Part shown: piece after piece, positions 18,011 to 26,383 of the stretch
How positions within the stretch are numbered: the stretch's first letter is position 1
How the letters are laid out: each line of letters opens with the position of its first letter
Assembly (NCBI RefSeq): GCF_900089775.1
Contig: NZ_FLOB01000002.1
Span: forward strand, 372,001-436,000
Origin: Marinomonas spartinae
GTDB taxonomy: Bacteria; Pseudomonadota; Gammaproteobacteria; Pseudomonadales; Marinomonadaceae
DNA: 64,000 bases
Direction of reading: 5' to 3'
Notes under the pieces: model-generated
Database searches by the model: none
What the model was told of the DNA's origin: nothing
Seen by the model: the letters and a program-made list of their open reading frames with translations, nothing else
Made by a program: the position numbers and the translations under genes

Positions 18011-19429
18011 ATGATAGGACAAAGGTGCTTTGTTAGGCTGCTGCTAACTGTTTTTCTATTACTAAGTTCATGCGTTACTATGGCTATAGAAAAAAGTGAT
18101 GAAAGCTATTCCGATCTTAGTACTTATTCAGTGGAATTGTCGAAAAAGCTTCACGTTATACCTTATAGTATTTTACATATTAGTAACAAAGTTAGTGCTG
18201 CTGTTGTTACTCCATCTGGTTTAGTACAGGTCTCTGTTTCTTGCAATGATGATAAAACATATTGGAACTATAGAATTACTCCTAAACGTGTCTATCCTTA
18301 TCCTGGAGGCTATGATAAATACTCTTTGCCAAAGAGATTAAATGATTATTCTTCTCAAGTATTACACTCTTCACCTTATATATCGAACGCCTGTAAGTCC
18401 AAAAGTGACTGGCGTGTTATTCGTTATGGAGATAAGAAAAATAATACACCTGGTATTTTAATGGATATTAATAGTCTCCATACGACTAGAAGTGGTGACA
18501 TTTTTTTATGGAGTGCATCCAATGAACCAGTAGTAGCTTATGATCTTCCATTTCAGGCACCATATGGATATAAGTTTGAGGGGGATCTAATAGACTGCTC
18601 ATCAAAAAAAATCGCTCAACTTGTTGGTTATGATGTAGATGATCAATTTCGTGTTACAGATGGTCTTGTTATGAACCGTATTGATTACGAAGCGATTTCC
18701 TCAGATCCAAGTGATTATAGAAACGTAATAGCAAGAGCGATTTGTCGATCCAAAGATCAGTTAAGAGATAAACCTCTTTTTTCTCCCGTTAAAAAGCCTA
18801 TCGTTGATACCAAAACTCTTACGGCTATTCCGCAGGAAGTGTTGAGAGAAATAACCTCACAAAAGTTGAAAGAGCCTATCAAGCAAATCTCACAATATAG
18901 GATGACAGGGACATCAACATTCGAAGATAAGTCTAGCTCATTTAATGATACGAGCGAGTTGTCATCGACCACAACCAATGGCATTTGGAAAATAAAAACA
19001 CGAACTAATAACAGCTCCTATAAAAATATACAATTAAGCTTTTTGGGTTTAATTAACTTGAGCTCAACAACAAATTATGGCGATGGGAACTCTGACAGCA
19101 CTGTTTTATCTAACCTTGTATTAAAGGGGGATTGGAAGGATATGATTGTGGGCAGTCATATCAGTTACCAAGTGACTAGAAATATGGCGACCAGTGTTGC
19201 AGGGTTAGATTACGGAAAACCAGAAGTGACTGCTTGTGTTGTCGAGAAAAAAGTCCCAGCAGCGACGCTTTATTTTTCTCTATCAGGGAATGCTAAAATG
19301 ATTACTTGTCATGACAGTCAAGATAAAAATAGACAGATAAGAACGAGCTTTTTCTTGGAAGACTATGGTTTTTTCATCAATAAAGATGAAGATGATACAA
19401 TTAAAAATGTAATCGACAGTTCTCATTAG
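18011..19429 (+). CDS. Orphan putative lipoprotein of unknown function
   Basis: I do not recognise a family. The start at 18011 (MIGQRCFVRLLLTV) is preferred over 17975 because GAGG lies 8-9 nt before it and a signal sequence then begins at once. LLLSSC around residues 18-23 looks like a lipobox, so it is probably an exported lipoprotein of about 472 residues. The body is rich in Ser, Thr, Asn and Asp, with several Cys (DLIDCSSKK, ARAICRSK, VTACVVEKK, AKMITCHDS) that could form disulfides, in line with an extracytoplasmic place. The region is AT-richer than the urease operon, suggesting transfer. Alone on its strand between urtA and a LuxR-type regulator. Confidence 0.75.
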   Translation: MIGQRCFVRLLLTVFLLLSSCVTMAIEKSDESYSDLSTYSVELSKKLHVIPYSILHISNKVSAAVVTPSGLVQVSVSCNDDKTYWNYRITPKRVYPYPGGYDKYSLPKRLNDYSSQVLHSSPYISNACKSKSDWRVIRYGDKKNNTPGILMDINSLHTTRSGDIFLWSASNEPVVAYDLPFQAPYGYKFEGDLIDCSSKKIAQLVGYDVDDQFRVTDGLVMNRIDYEAISSDPSDYRNVIARAICRSKDQLRDKPLFSPVKKPIVDTKTLTAIPQEVLREITSQKLKEPIKQISQYRMTGTSTFEDKSSSFNDTSELSSTTTNGIWKIKTRTNNSSYKNIQLSFLGLINLSSTTNYGDGNSDSTVLSNLVLKGDWKDMIVGSHISYQVTRNMATSVAGLDYGKPEVTACVVEKKVPAATLYFSLSGNAKMITCHDSQDKNRQIRTSFFLEDYGFFINKDEDDTIKNVIDSSH

Positions 19430-19452
19430 GGAATCCCTGTCAAGTAATTAAG

Positions 19453-19472
19453 CTAGAGTCGTAAAACTCTAG
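19453..19472 (+). terminator. Weak hairpin after the orphan lipoprotein gene
   Basis: CTAGAGT (19453-19459), loop CGTAAA, ACTCTAG (19466-19472), followed by GATATTATTGTTT. The stem is AT-rich and the T-run is interrupted, so it is at best a weak terminator. Confidence 0.4.
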
Positions 19473-19501
19473 GATATTATTGTTTCAAATGATGCGAGCT
19501 A

Positions 19502-19762
19502 CTCCCTTCTATCACAAAAAATGCGATTTTCATTTTGTGGTGATGGAAGGGAGGTTTCTATTGCTAGTATTCGTTTTCAGGTGGGACGGCAGTTATGCTG
19601 TTTATCTTCTTCGCATTCCAGTATGGCTTTTCCATGCCTTCTGCTAGTGCCTTTTTGCAGACTTTTGGTTCTGTTATTAAGATTTTCTCTAACGCTTGGG
19701 TAGCAAGCAAATAGCCTTTTGAAAGTGGCGGATGCTGGTAGGCTAATGCTCTGTTTCATCAC
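19502..19762. repeat. Hairpin plus non-coding-like stretch, possible dispersed repeat
   Basis: CTCCCTTC (19502-19509) pairs with GAAGGGAG (19546-19553); the stem continues with interruptions through ATCAC/GTGAT and AAAA/TTTT. Beyond it, both strands carry an open frame of about 60 codons (plus 19521-19703, minus 19577-19762), neither with a good ribosome binding site. The minus one reads LPASATFKRLFACYPSVREN and SLQKGTSRRHGKA, low-complexity and basic, the type of sequence often annotated many times in marine gammaproteobacteria as short hypotheticals. I read this as a likely repeated non-coding element, not a gene; copy number cannot be judged from one window. Confidence 0.35.
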
Positions 19763-19790
19763 AGATTAAGGTTACGAACCGTTATAAAGC

Positions 19791-20489
19791 TTAGAGGGCG
19801 TATTTGGCCAGTTTTGAGATCAGTTCAGCATTAGAATGAACATCTACTTTACTATAGATGCGTTGCATATGAGTTCTAAGAGTGGGTAATGAGATCCCCA
19901 AATGTCGGCAGAGAACCTTATTGCTGACCCCTGTGAGGGCAATTTCGATAACGTCGACTTCGCGGGCCGTGAGATGGTATTCGTCAATTAAACTTGAGCG
20001 GTTATGGGCTCGTTCAGAGATATACATCTTCTCCAAGCAATATTCGATAAAGGGTTGAGTCTGATGAAGCAGATCCATTTCTGCGTCTGTAAAGGGTATA
20101 GCAGGGCTTTTGCGTACCATAGATAGAATCGCGACAATGCGATCCCTCTGTCGGAAAAACATATCACAGTTGTGGAAATAGCCATTTGGGCGGTAGAACT
20201 TATTGAGAATTTCGGTTTGCGACCAAGCTTCATGGCTCATAAGTTGAGAATTACTAATGACGGTTTTATCAGTACCCTCATAATGAGAGGGATGCATGGG
20301 ATCGATGGACCAATACTTCTTTGGATAATTTTCCATCATATCATCAAGATCGTGGTCTGAGCTGAGTTCCTGCTTTAATTGTGCCCATGGCACGTAAATA
20401 TAAAAACGGATGCCATCGACGGGTAGCAACCGATGAATGAGTGAAAACAGCTCTTGCTCAAACTCTTCCGTTGGATGTGGCTCGCTCAT
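19791..20489 (-). CDS. LuxR-family transcriptional regulator
   Basis: 232 residues. The C-terminal third holds a LuxR-type helix-turn-helix: EYHLTAREVDVIEIALTGVSNKVLCRHLGISLPTLRTHMQRIYSKVDVHSNAELI. The N-terminal ~160 residues (EELFSLIHRLLPVDGIRFYIY, RPNGYFHNCDMFFRQRDRIVAILSMVRK) look like a GAF-type sensing domain rather than an acyl-homoserine-lactone domain; no luxI partner is nearby. It is divergent from nudK with a 268-bp gap, but target genes cannot be told from sequence. Confidence 0.88.
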   Translation of the reverse strand: MSEPHPTEEFEQELFSLIHRLLPVDGIRFYIYVPWAQLKQELSSDHDLDDMMENYPKKYWSIDPMHPSHYEGTDKTVISNSQLMSHEAWSQTEILNKFYRPNGYFHNCDMFFRQRDRIVAILSMVRKSPAIPFTDAEMDLLHQTQPFIEYCLEKMYISERAHNRSSLIDEYHLTAREVDVIEIALTGVSNKVLCRHLGISLPTLRTHMQRIYSKVDVHSNAELISKLAKYAL

Positions 20490-20757
20490 AAATCACCGTT
20501 ATTATACTCTATTGGCCGTCCACTTAAGGCAGGCAAAGCGTTAAAGAGAATGGGAGTCATTAACTTACTCTCTACTCCACTAATAGTAAAATCTTTATAT
20601 GATATTTTTTATATAAAACACGCCAAAATACCTGTTTTTTTGTTGGTTTTCTTATTCTATTTTGTTTAGCCCTTGGCAGTTTCAAGTTGGCTACAAAGCC
20701 AATTTTTTATGTTATTAATCTCATCTGGTATCTATTGTATAAACGAATGGGAAAATT

Positions 20758-21339
20758 ATGAGTGTGGATATTCGTAATCTAGAAAAAATGCTTTTATCTG
20801 ATAACTGGTACACCTTAAATAAGGTGTCGTTTGACTTGCAGAATCAACGAGGACAGTGGCAACGGCAAGAGCGTGAAGTCTACGATCGGGGCAATGGGGC
20901 GACGATTTTGCTTTATAACCTGAAAAAAGGAAGCGTGATTTTGACGAGTCAGTTTCGTATACCGACCTATTTGAATGGTAATACTGATGGGATGTTGATC
21001 GAAACCTGCGCTGGGCTTTTAGATCAGGATAATCCAGAAGACTGTATCAAGCGGGAAACCCAAGAAGAAACTGGTTTTAAAGTGGACAAGGTGAGGAAGG
21101 TGTTTGAAGCCTATATGTCCCCTGGTGCTGTAACGGAGTTGTTGTATTTTTTTGTGGCGGAATACTCCGACGAGATGAAAGTATCCCAAGGCGGTGGTCT
21201 TGAGCACGAGCAAGAAAACATCGACGTGCTGGAGTTGGACTTTAAACAGGCTTGCGACATGGTGGATTCGGGTGAGATCAGAGATGGGAAAACCATTATG
21301 TTATTGCAATATGCCAAGTTGAATAGCCTATTCGGATAA
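20758..21339 (+). CDS. nudK: GDP-mannose pyrophosphatase-type Nudix hydrolase
   Basis: 193 residues, the length of NudK, which hydrolyses GDP-mannose and related nucleotide sugars to GMP and the sugar phosphate. The Nudix box reads [19 protein letters not shown] followed by TQEETGF, including the REXXEE-type metal-binding core. [17 protein letters not shown] and the acidic loop [16 protein letters not shown] match the GDP-sugar subgroup. A GDP-mannose-making enzyme (ManC) is encoded at 43428 in the same window, but the two are not linked. Confidence 0.9.
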   Translation: MSVDIRNLEKMLLSDNWYTLNKVSFDLQNQRGQWQRQEREVYDRGNGATILLYNLKKGSVILTSQFRIPTYLNGNTDGMLIETCAGLLDQDNPEDCIKRETQEETGFKVDKVRKVFEAYMSPGAVTELLYFFVAEYSDEMKVSQGGGLEHEQENIDVLELDFKQACDMVDSGEIRDGKTIMLLQYAKLNSLFG

Positions 21340-21639
21340 AATAGAAATTTATCTGACAGGTGATGTAGCAAAAGCTTACTTCCCCCCCTATCTTTCTTCA
21401 ACTTATATAAAGACGCCAGTTATGAAGATAAAAGATAGTAGGCCTATACAGGAGAGATCTTAAAATTGATAGTCCTATTTTACTCATTTATGAATATCAA
21501 TGCCATATTAGATTAGGCCATGTTTTTTAAGTAATGTTCACTTTTTTGTTTTTTTAATTTAGAGTGGTTTAAATATCCAAATCAGTTTTGTATTTTTATG
21601 TGTTTTTATGTGTTTTTATTTTTTTTGATACCTTTTCTG
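21340..21639. repeat. AT-rich gap with phased T-tracts upstream of the dioxygenase gene
   Basis: T-runs of 5-7 recur at roughly helical spacing from about 21542, ending in a 10-bp tandem repeat TTTTTATGTG at 21593-21602 and 21603-21612 with a partial third copy. Such phased tracts give curved DNA and favour H-NS-like silencers or activate promoters; either role here is inference. Nothing coding is seen. Confidence 0.55.
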
Positions 21640-21667
21640 TTGACACTGATTATCATTTAAATAGAAT
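21640..21667 (+). promoter_or_regulatory. Near-consensus sigma-70 promoter overlapped by a Fur-box-like site
   Basis: TTGACA (21640-21645) and TAGAAT (21662-21667) are separated by 16 bp. TGACACTGATTATCA (21641-21655) matches the Fur 7-1-7 core TGATAATnATTATCA at 12 of 14 defined positions, with the second half perfect. Repression by iron-loaded Fur would therefore block the promoter. By-eye match only. Confidence 0.6.
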
Positions 21668-21721
21668 CTCCCCCGTCAGATAATTGACTTTACTATGAAG
21701 TGTAGACAGGGAAGCAATGGT

Positions 21722-22621
21722 ATGCATATTTATAAAGTTTCCAAGATGGAACAGGATTTTATTTCTTCATATTTTGAAAATATTTCAAAAATGGAAATTA
21801 ACAAAGAGAGTATAGATTTGGCTAAGAGGTCTATTCTTTCTGTAATGCCGGGATTATCTAAGTTAAGGGAAGATTTAGATAATGGTTTTGGTGTCATTAA
21901 ATTTGAATCTTTACCAATAGGGGACGCTAAAGAATTCTCTCCTCCCCAAAATGGTATTAAACCAGAAGATAAATCCAATTTTTCTGAGTTAGTGTTATTG
22001 GGAGTTACTTCTGCTTTGGGTTTAAATCCATTTTCGTATCAAAATGAAAAAAATGGAGCGCTTGTTCATGAAATTGTTCCAATAATGGGTATGGAAAAAA
22101 GTATCTCTAGTAATGGTATTGACTCGTTTGATTTTCATACAGATGGAGCATACTTGGAAAGGCATATGAGGCCTCATGCTTTGTCATTGTTATGCCTTTC
22201 AAACGAGAGTAACACGCCAACAAATATTGTTAATTTGGAACAATGCTTGGATAAGCTAAATGAAAAGGACATTGACCTACTTTCAAAAAGATTATTTATA
22301 CATCATGCACCGGAGACTTTTAGTGTTAAAAACGGAGTTTGCCATAGCTCAGTAGTTGATAGGGTAGATGGAAAATATGAAGTAAAGGGTGCGATGCATA
22401 ATACTAAAGCTATAAACGAAGAAGCTAATGAGTCTCTTTTGAAACTTTCATCTCTCACTTCGAAATATAAAATTGAGAGTAATTGGAATGCTGGTGACTT
22501 AGTCGTTTTTAGTAACTTAAGAGTGTTACATGGAAGAGGAAAAATATCAGGGAAACGCTGGTTACAGCGTTGCTATAGTTCATTTTCTCATAATGCAGCA
22601 GACGTTATTACCTTAAAGTAA
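21722..22621 (+). CDS. Fe(II)/2-oxoglutarate dioxygenase, clavaminate-synthase-like amino acid hydroxylase type
   Basis: TauD/clavaminate synthase-like fold. With the start at 21722 (MHIYKVSKMEQ; AGGGAAG 7 nt upstream; the frame opens at 21695 without a ribosome site) the protein has 299 residues. Iron ligands are likely His139 and Asp141 in SFDFHTDGAYLE and His270 in LRVLHGRGKI; an Arg in KRWLQRCY probably binds 2-oxoglutarate. The HTDGAYLERHMRPHALSLLCL context resembles free-amino-acid hydroxylases of the AsnO/VioC group, though these use HxE more often. Substrate unknown. Strongly AT-rich compared with neighbours, suggesting transfer. The next gene, an AEC permease, starts 12 nt later, so product export or substrate import is a fair inference. 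Confidence 0.85.
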   Translation: MHIYKVSKMEQDFISSYFENISKMEINKESIDLAKRSILSVMPGLSKLREDLDNGFGVIKFESLPIGDAKEFSPPQNGIKPEDKSNFSELVLLGVTSALGLNPFSYQNEKNGALVHEIVPIMGMEKSISSNGIDSFDFHTDGAYLERHMRPHALSLLCLSNESNTPTNIVNLEQCLDKLNEKDIDLLSKRLFIHHAPETFSVKNGVCHSSVVDRVDGKYEVKGAMHNTKAINEEANESLLKLSSLTSKYKIESNWNAGDLVVFSNLRVLHGRGKISGKRWLQRCYSSFSHNAADVITLK

Positions 22622-22633
22622 TGGAGAAAACTA

Positions 22634-23545
22634 GTGGAGTCAATAAGCCTCATAACCATTAAGATATGCCTGCTAGTATCTATATCTATTATTGGTTTAG
22701 TTATAGGGAAAAGGACAAGTGTAAATGCAAAAGATATTTCACTGCTTTTAGTCTATGTCATATCACCTTTTGTTATTTTCTATTCAATAATTAATTCTCC
22801 ATCAGATTTGAGTTTTTTGAAGTATTCATTAGGATCTTTTCTAACATCAAGTTTTTTGGCTATTTTAGCTTATAAAGTATCTGCTTTTTTATGGTCTAAT
22901 AATAAACGAAATTTGTTTTCTTTTTCTGGTGGTACAGGTAATACTGGGTATTTTGCGCTTCCTATTGTATTGTCTTTATTTTCTCCAGAACAATGGGGGA
23001 TTGCAATATTCATTATTATAGGAGTCAATATATATGAGTTTTCTGTTGGGTATTTTATAACTGCGAAAGGTAATTTTAGTACGAAAGAATGTATTTTAAA
23101 ATTATTTACTTTGCCAATATTATATGCGGCTTTTTTAGGGTTGATATTTAAGTATTTAGAAGTTCACATATCCAGTTCTGTTTTAGATTTTATGTCTAAT
23201 TTTAAAGGTGCTTATAGTGTTTTGGGAATGATGGTTATTGGGATTTCTCTATCTAAGATTACTAGGGCTGAGTTTGATGTTAAATATTTAATTTCGTCTG
23301 TTATTTGGAAACATTTAATTGTTCCTTTTTTAGGTGTTTTATTTTATTATCAATTTTCTTTAGATAAAAATGTAATAATGATTATTGCTTTAATGCTATC
23401 AACACCAATGGCTGGAAATGTTGTCGTAGTTTCTAATCAGCTGAATGTCCATTCTGAAATTGCAGCAATAGCTGTTATGATTAGTACTCTGTTATCAGTT
23501 TTTTCGATACCAATTTGTTTGTATATAGTTGAACGTTTTTTTTAG
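22634..23545 (+). CDS. AEC-family permease (auxin efflux carrier-like)
   Basis: 303-residue integral membrane protein with about ten hydrophobic segments in the AEC pattern: N-terminal ITIKICLLVSISIIGLVIG, the central GGTGNTGYFALPIVLSLF (the conserved N-x-G-x-x-x-x-P unwound helix) and the repeat-related ALMLSTPMAGNVVVVSNQL near the C-terminus. Starts with GTG; GGAG lies 7 nt upstream and overlaps the end of the dioxygenase gene region, so the two are surely one operon. AEC members carry organic anions and amino-acid-like compounds. AT-rich, like its partner. Confidence 0.88.
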   Translation: MESISLITIKICLLVSISIIGLVIGKRTSVNAKDISLLLVYVISPFVIFYSIINSPSDLSFLKYSLGSFLTSSFLAILAYKVSAFLWSNNKRNLFSFSGGTGNTGYFALPIVLSLFSPEQWGIAIFIIIGVNIYEFSVGYFITAKGNFSTKECILKLFTLPILYAAFLGLIFKYLEVHISSSVLDFMSNFKGAYSVLGMMVIGISLSKITRAEFDVKYLISSVIWKHLIVPFLGVLFYYQFSLDKNVIMIIALMLSTPMAGNVVVVSNQLNVHSEIAAIAVMISTLLSVFSIPICLYIVERFF

Positions 23546-23586
23546 ATGTATTGGGGGGAAGCGAGGAAAAGTTTTTCAGAAACAAA

Positions 23587-23615
23587 AAGGCCTTGTAGAT
23601 GGGCTACAAGGCCGG
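23587..23615. terminator. Bidirectional terminator between AEC permease and alcohol dehydrogenase
   Basis: GGCCTTGTAG (23589-23598), loop ATGGG, CTACAAGGCC (23604-23613): a perfect 10-bp stem. On the minus strand it is followed by TTTTTGTT, so it ends the dehydrogenase transcript; it also lies where the plus-strand operon should stop. Confidence 0.85.
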
Positions 23616-23634
23616 TGTTTTCGTCGCGGTTGGG

Positions 23635-24783
23635 TTAGAAAGCCGATTTGAAGATGGCGACGACGTCTTCATGGCTTGGTTGAATTGGGTTGGTGAATCC
23701 ACAGGCGTCTTTCATTGCATTGCTTGCTAATGTGGCGAAGTCTTCTTCTTTCGCGCCTAGTTCTTTTAGGCCTGCAGGGATATTCACGCTCTGAGATAAC
23801 TTGACGATGGCTGCAATGGCTTCATCCGCACCTTCTTTATCACTCATTCCCTGTACTTCCACACCTAGGGCTTTAGCTACGTCTTTTAGGCGAGGTGCTG
23901 CCACTTGGCTGTTGTAGCGTTGCACATGGGGTAATAAAACAGCATTACAAACACCGTGTGGCAGATCGTAGAATCCACCAAGTTGGTGCGCCATGGCATG
24001 TACATAGCCCAAAGAGGCATTATTAAAGGCCATTCCGGCTAGAAACTGTGCATAAGCCATTTGAGTGCGAGCTTCCATATTAGATCCGTTATGAACCGCT
24101 TCGTGTAGGTTGTCACGAATGATCTCAATCGCCTTAATAGCACAAGCGTCAGTAATCGGATCCGCTGCGGTAGATACGTAGGCTTCAATGGCGTGTGTTA
24201 AGGCATCCATCCCAGTTGCAGCGGTAAGAGCTGAGGGCATTCCTGCCATTAATCTCGGGTCGTTAACCGATAGGATTGGTGTAACATTTTGATCGACAAT
24301 GGCCATTTTTATATGGCGTTCTTGGTCTGTAATGATGCAAAAGCGTGTCATTTCAGAGGCGGTGCCTGCGGTGGTATTGATGCTGATTAATGGCAACTGT
24401 GCTTTTTTAGAGACGTCTACGCCTTCGTAGTCACTAACGTGACCGCCATTTGTCGCAACCAGTGCAATACCTTTGGCACAGTCATGAGCAGAACCACCGC
24501 CGAGAGAGATAACACAGTCACATTGGTGTGTATGCAGGACATCAAGGCCCGCATTCACATTATCGACTGTTGGGTTAGGTTGAACACCATCGTACACCAA
24601 ACTTTGTATACCTTGCTCTTGCAGAAGGGTTTTGACTTCGGTTGTCACGCCCAGTTTAGTCATGCCGGGATCCGTGACTATCAATGCCTGTGTAAAACCT
24701 AGTGCCTGAATCTGTTTGACGGCATCGTTAAGCGCGTTTTCGCCCATAATGTTTACTGCAGGTATATAAAATGTATTACTCAT
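23635..24783 (-). CDS. Iron-containing alcohol dehydrogenase
   Basis: Group III NAD(P)-dependent, Fe2+-type alcohol dehydrogenase, 382 residues. Coenzyme-binding motif [21 protein letters not shown], substrate/iron region [17 protein letters not shown], and iron ligands in [39 protein letters not shown]. Start at 24783 ([14 protein letters not shown]) preferred over 24813 because AAGAGGT precedes it. Close to EutG, YiaY and 1,3-propanediol dehydrogenases; exact alcohol cannot be named. Monocistronic and divergent from the MFS gene. Confidence 0.95.
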   Translation of the reverse strand: MSNTFYIPAVNIMGENALNDAVKQIQALGFTQALIVTDPGMTKLGVTTEVKTLLQEQGIQSLVYDGVQPNPTVDNVNAGLDVLHTHQCDCVISLGGGSAHDCAKGIALVATNGGHVSDYEGVDVSKKAQLPLISINTTAGTASEMTRFCIITDQERHIKMAIVDQNVTPILSVNDPRLMAGMPSALTAATGMDALTHAIEAYVSTAADPITDACAIKAIEIIRDNLHEAVHNGSNMEARTQMAYAQFLAGMAFNNASLGYVHAMAHQLGGFYDLPHGVCNAVLLPHVQRYNSQVAAPRLKDVAKALGVEVQGMSDKEGADEAIAAIVKLSQSVNIPAGLKELGAKEEDFATLASNAMKDACGFTNPIQPSHEDVVAIFKSAF

Positions 24784-25038
24784 GATGCTTACCTCTTCGT
24801 GTTTAGGCCACATGTTTTTTCGTGATCTTTGGTGCTATTGTGGCTCTGCTAGCCACAGAATGATTTGATTTATGACAAGGGTTCTGCATAAAGAGGGAGT
24901 ATGTGATTGAGATGGTTTGTTGATGGTCTGAGTTTGTTTACTGACACAAAAAAGTCACCCTTTTGCTGTAGTACATGAGGTGGCCGACATGTTTTGTCGT
25001 TTTCTATATATCTGTCATCTTTTTAAGGGAGTCGCATT

Positions 25039-26355
25039 GTGTCCAATGCTTTTACGAAAACTGAACGTAGCTGGGTTGTCTATGATGTTGGTAACTCGGC
25101 TTTTGCGTTAATCATCTCGACGACGATTTATACGATTTTTTTTAATACTATCAGTCTGCGTGCAGGCCTCGCACCGGAAGACAGTACCACTGCTATTGGT
25201 CTGATTAATGCGGCCGCATTTTTATTGATTGCTATTATTTCACCTTTGCTTGGCACCTTTGCCGATTACCAAGGGAATAAGAAAAAGCTATTTAGTGCGT
25301 TTGCCTTTTTAGGGATTATTAGTGTTAGCGCCATGATGCTAGTGGGGGATACTCAGTGGTTGTTAGCAGCGGTGATTTACAATATTGCTATGTTGGGGTT
25401 TGCTGGGGCGAATATTTTTTATAATGCCTTTTTGTTGGATGTCTCACCCAAAGATCGTCTGGATAAAGTGTCGGCGGCAGGGTTTGCGTGGGGTTATATT
25501 GGTTCGACTATTCCGTTTGTTATCACCCTAGGTATCATTTTTGCTTTTTTCAAAAATGACGATGGCATTACGATGATGGGATTTGCCTCGGCGTTTTTGA
25601 TTACCGCTGTTTGGTGGCTTATTTTCACTGTGCCATTGTTAAAGAACGTCGAACAAAAATACGGCATCCCACCCTCTAAAACTCCCTTTAAAGATACCTG
25701 GCGTCGTTTGGCTCAGACTGTGGCAAAAATCAAACAAAAACGGGCGATTTATCTCTTTTTAATTGGCTATTTTCTTTATATTGATGGAGTCGATACTATC
25801 ATTGTGATGGCGATGGACTTTGGTATGAAAAACTCGACCATGGGGCAGGTGGATTTAGTGCTGGTTGTATTAGCTATCCAGATTATCGCTTGGCCTAGTA
25901 CTTTGTTGTATGGCCGCTTATCTGAGTCCCTTGGGACGCGTACCATGATTTTGTTTGGCATTACTACCTATGGGGTGATTACCCTCGTAGCCGCTTTAAT
26001 GGAGTCTATGCCATCGTCTTGGATTAATGGGGCTTTTATTCTACTGGCAGTGTTGATAGGCACCGCTCAGGGTGGCGTTCAGTCTTTGAGTCGATCGTAT
26101 TTTGGCTCTTTGATTCCACCTGAGCAATCGGCAGAATTCTTTGGCTTTTTTAATATCTTCGGTAAGTTTGCCGCTATTTTAGGGCCCGCTTTGATTGCTT
26201 TGTTTACCTATTTTATGAAGGGACATGTAGTCGGGTTCTCTGGTCTTCAGTTTACGGGATATTCACTTGGCGTGTTGTCGTTGATGGTCTTTTTTATCGT
26301 CGGTGGCATGGTATTCGTGATGGCCGATCGTGAAGCAAAAAAAGACCTCACCTGA
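25039..26355 (+). CDS. UMF1/Atg22-type MFS transporter
   Basis: 438-residue major facilitator with 12 hydrophobic helices. The N-terminal TERSWVVYDVGNSAFALIISTTIYTIFF is the mark of the UMF1 (Atg22-like) subfamily, often annotated as vacuole-effluxer or amino-acid exporter-like. Also typical: LLGTFADYQGNKKKLF between helices 2 and 3, and GTAQGGVQSLSRSYFGSLIPPEQSAEFFGF in the C-terminal half. Starts with GTG preceded by AAGGGAG. Its stop codon lies inside a strong bidirectional terminator. Substrate unknown. Confidence 0.92.
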   Translation: MSNAFTKTERSWVVYDVGNSAFALIISTTIYTIFFNTISLRAGLAPEDSTTAIGLINAAAFLLIAIISPLLGTFADYQGNKKKLFSAFAFLGIISVSAMMLVGDTQWLLAAVIYNIAMLGFAGANIFYNAFLLDVSPKDRLDKVSAAGFAWGYIGSTIPFVITLGIIFAFFKNDDGITMMGFASAFLITAVWWLIFTVPLLKNVEQKYGIPPSKTPFKDTWRRLAQTVAKIKQKRAIYLFLIGYFLYIDGVDTIIVMAMDFGMKNSTMGQVDLVLVVLAIQIIAWPSTLLYGRLSESLGTRTMILFGITTYGVITLVAALMESMPSSWINGAFILLAVLIGTAQGGVQSLSRSYFGSLIPPEQSAEFFGFFNIFGKFAAILGPALIALFTYFMKGHVVGFSGLQFTGYSLGVLSLMVFFIVGGMVFVMADREAKKDLT

Positions 26356-26363
26356 GGTCTTTT
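26339..26363. terminator. Bidirectional terminator between convergent genes
   Basis: AAAAAGACCTCA, loop CC (26351-26352), TGAGGTCTTTT (26353-26363). A perfect stem with A-run and T-run on either side, serving the MFS gene (whose stop it contains) and the convergent FadL-like gene. Confidence 0.9.
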
Positions 26364-26383
26364 AATCAGTCTAACGTGCGTGT

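Noticed and set aside
24850-24875. FNR-like site upstream of the iron alcohol dehydrogenase
   Set aside because: Only 8 of 10 positions fit, with the mismatches in the conserved half; too weak to claim.
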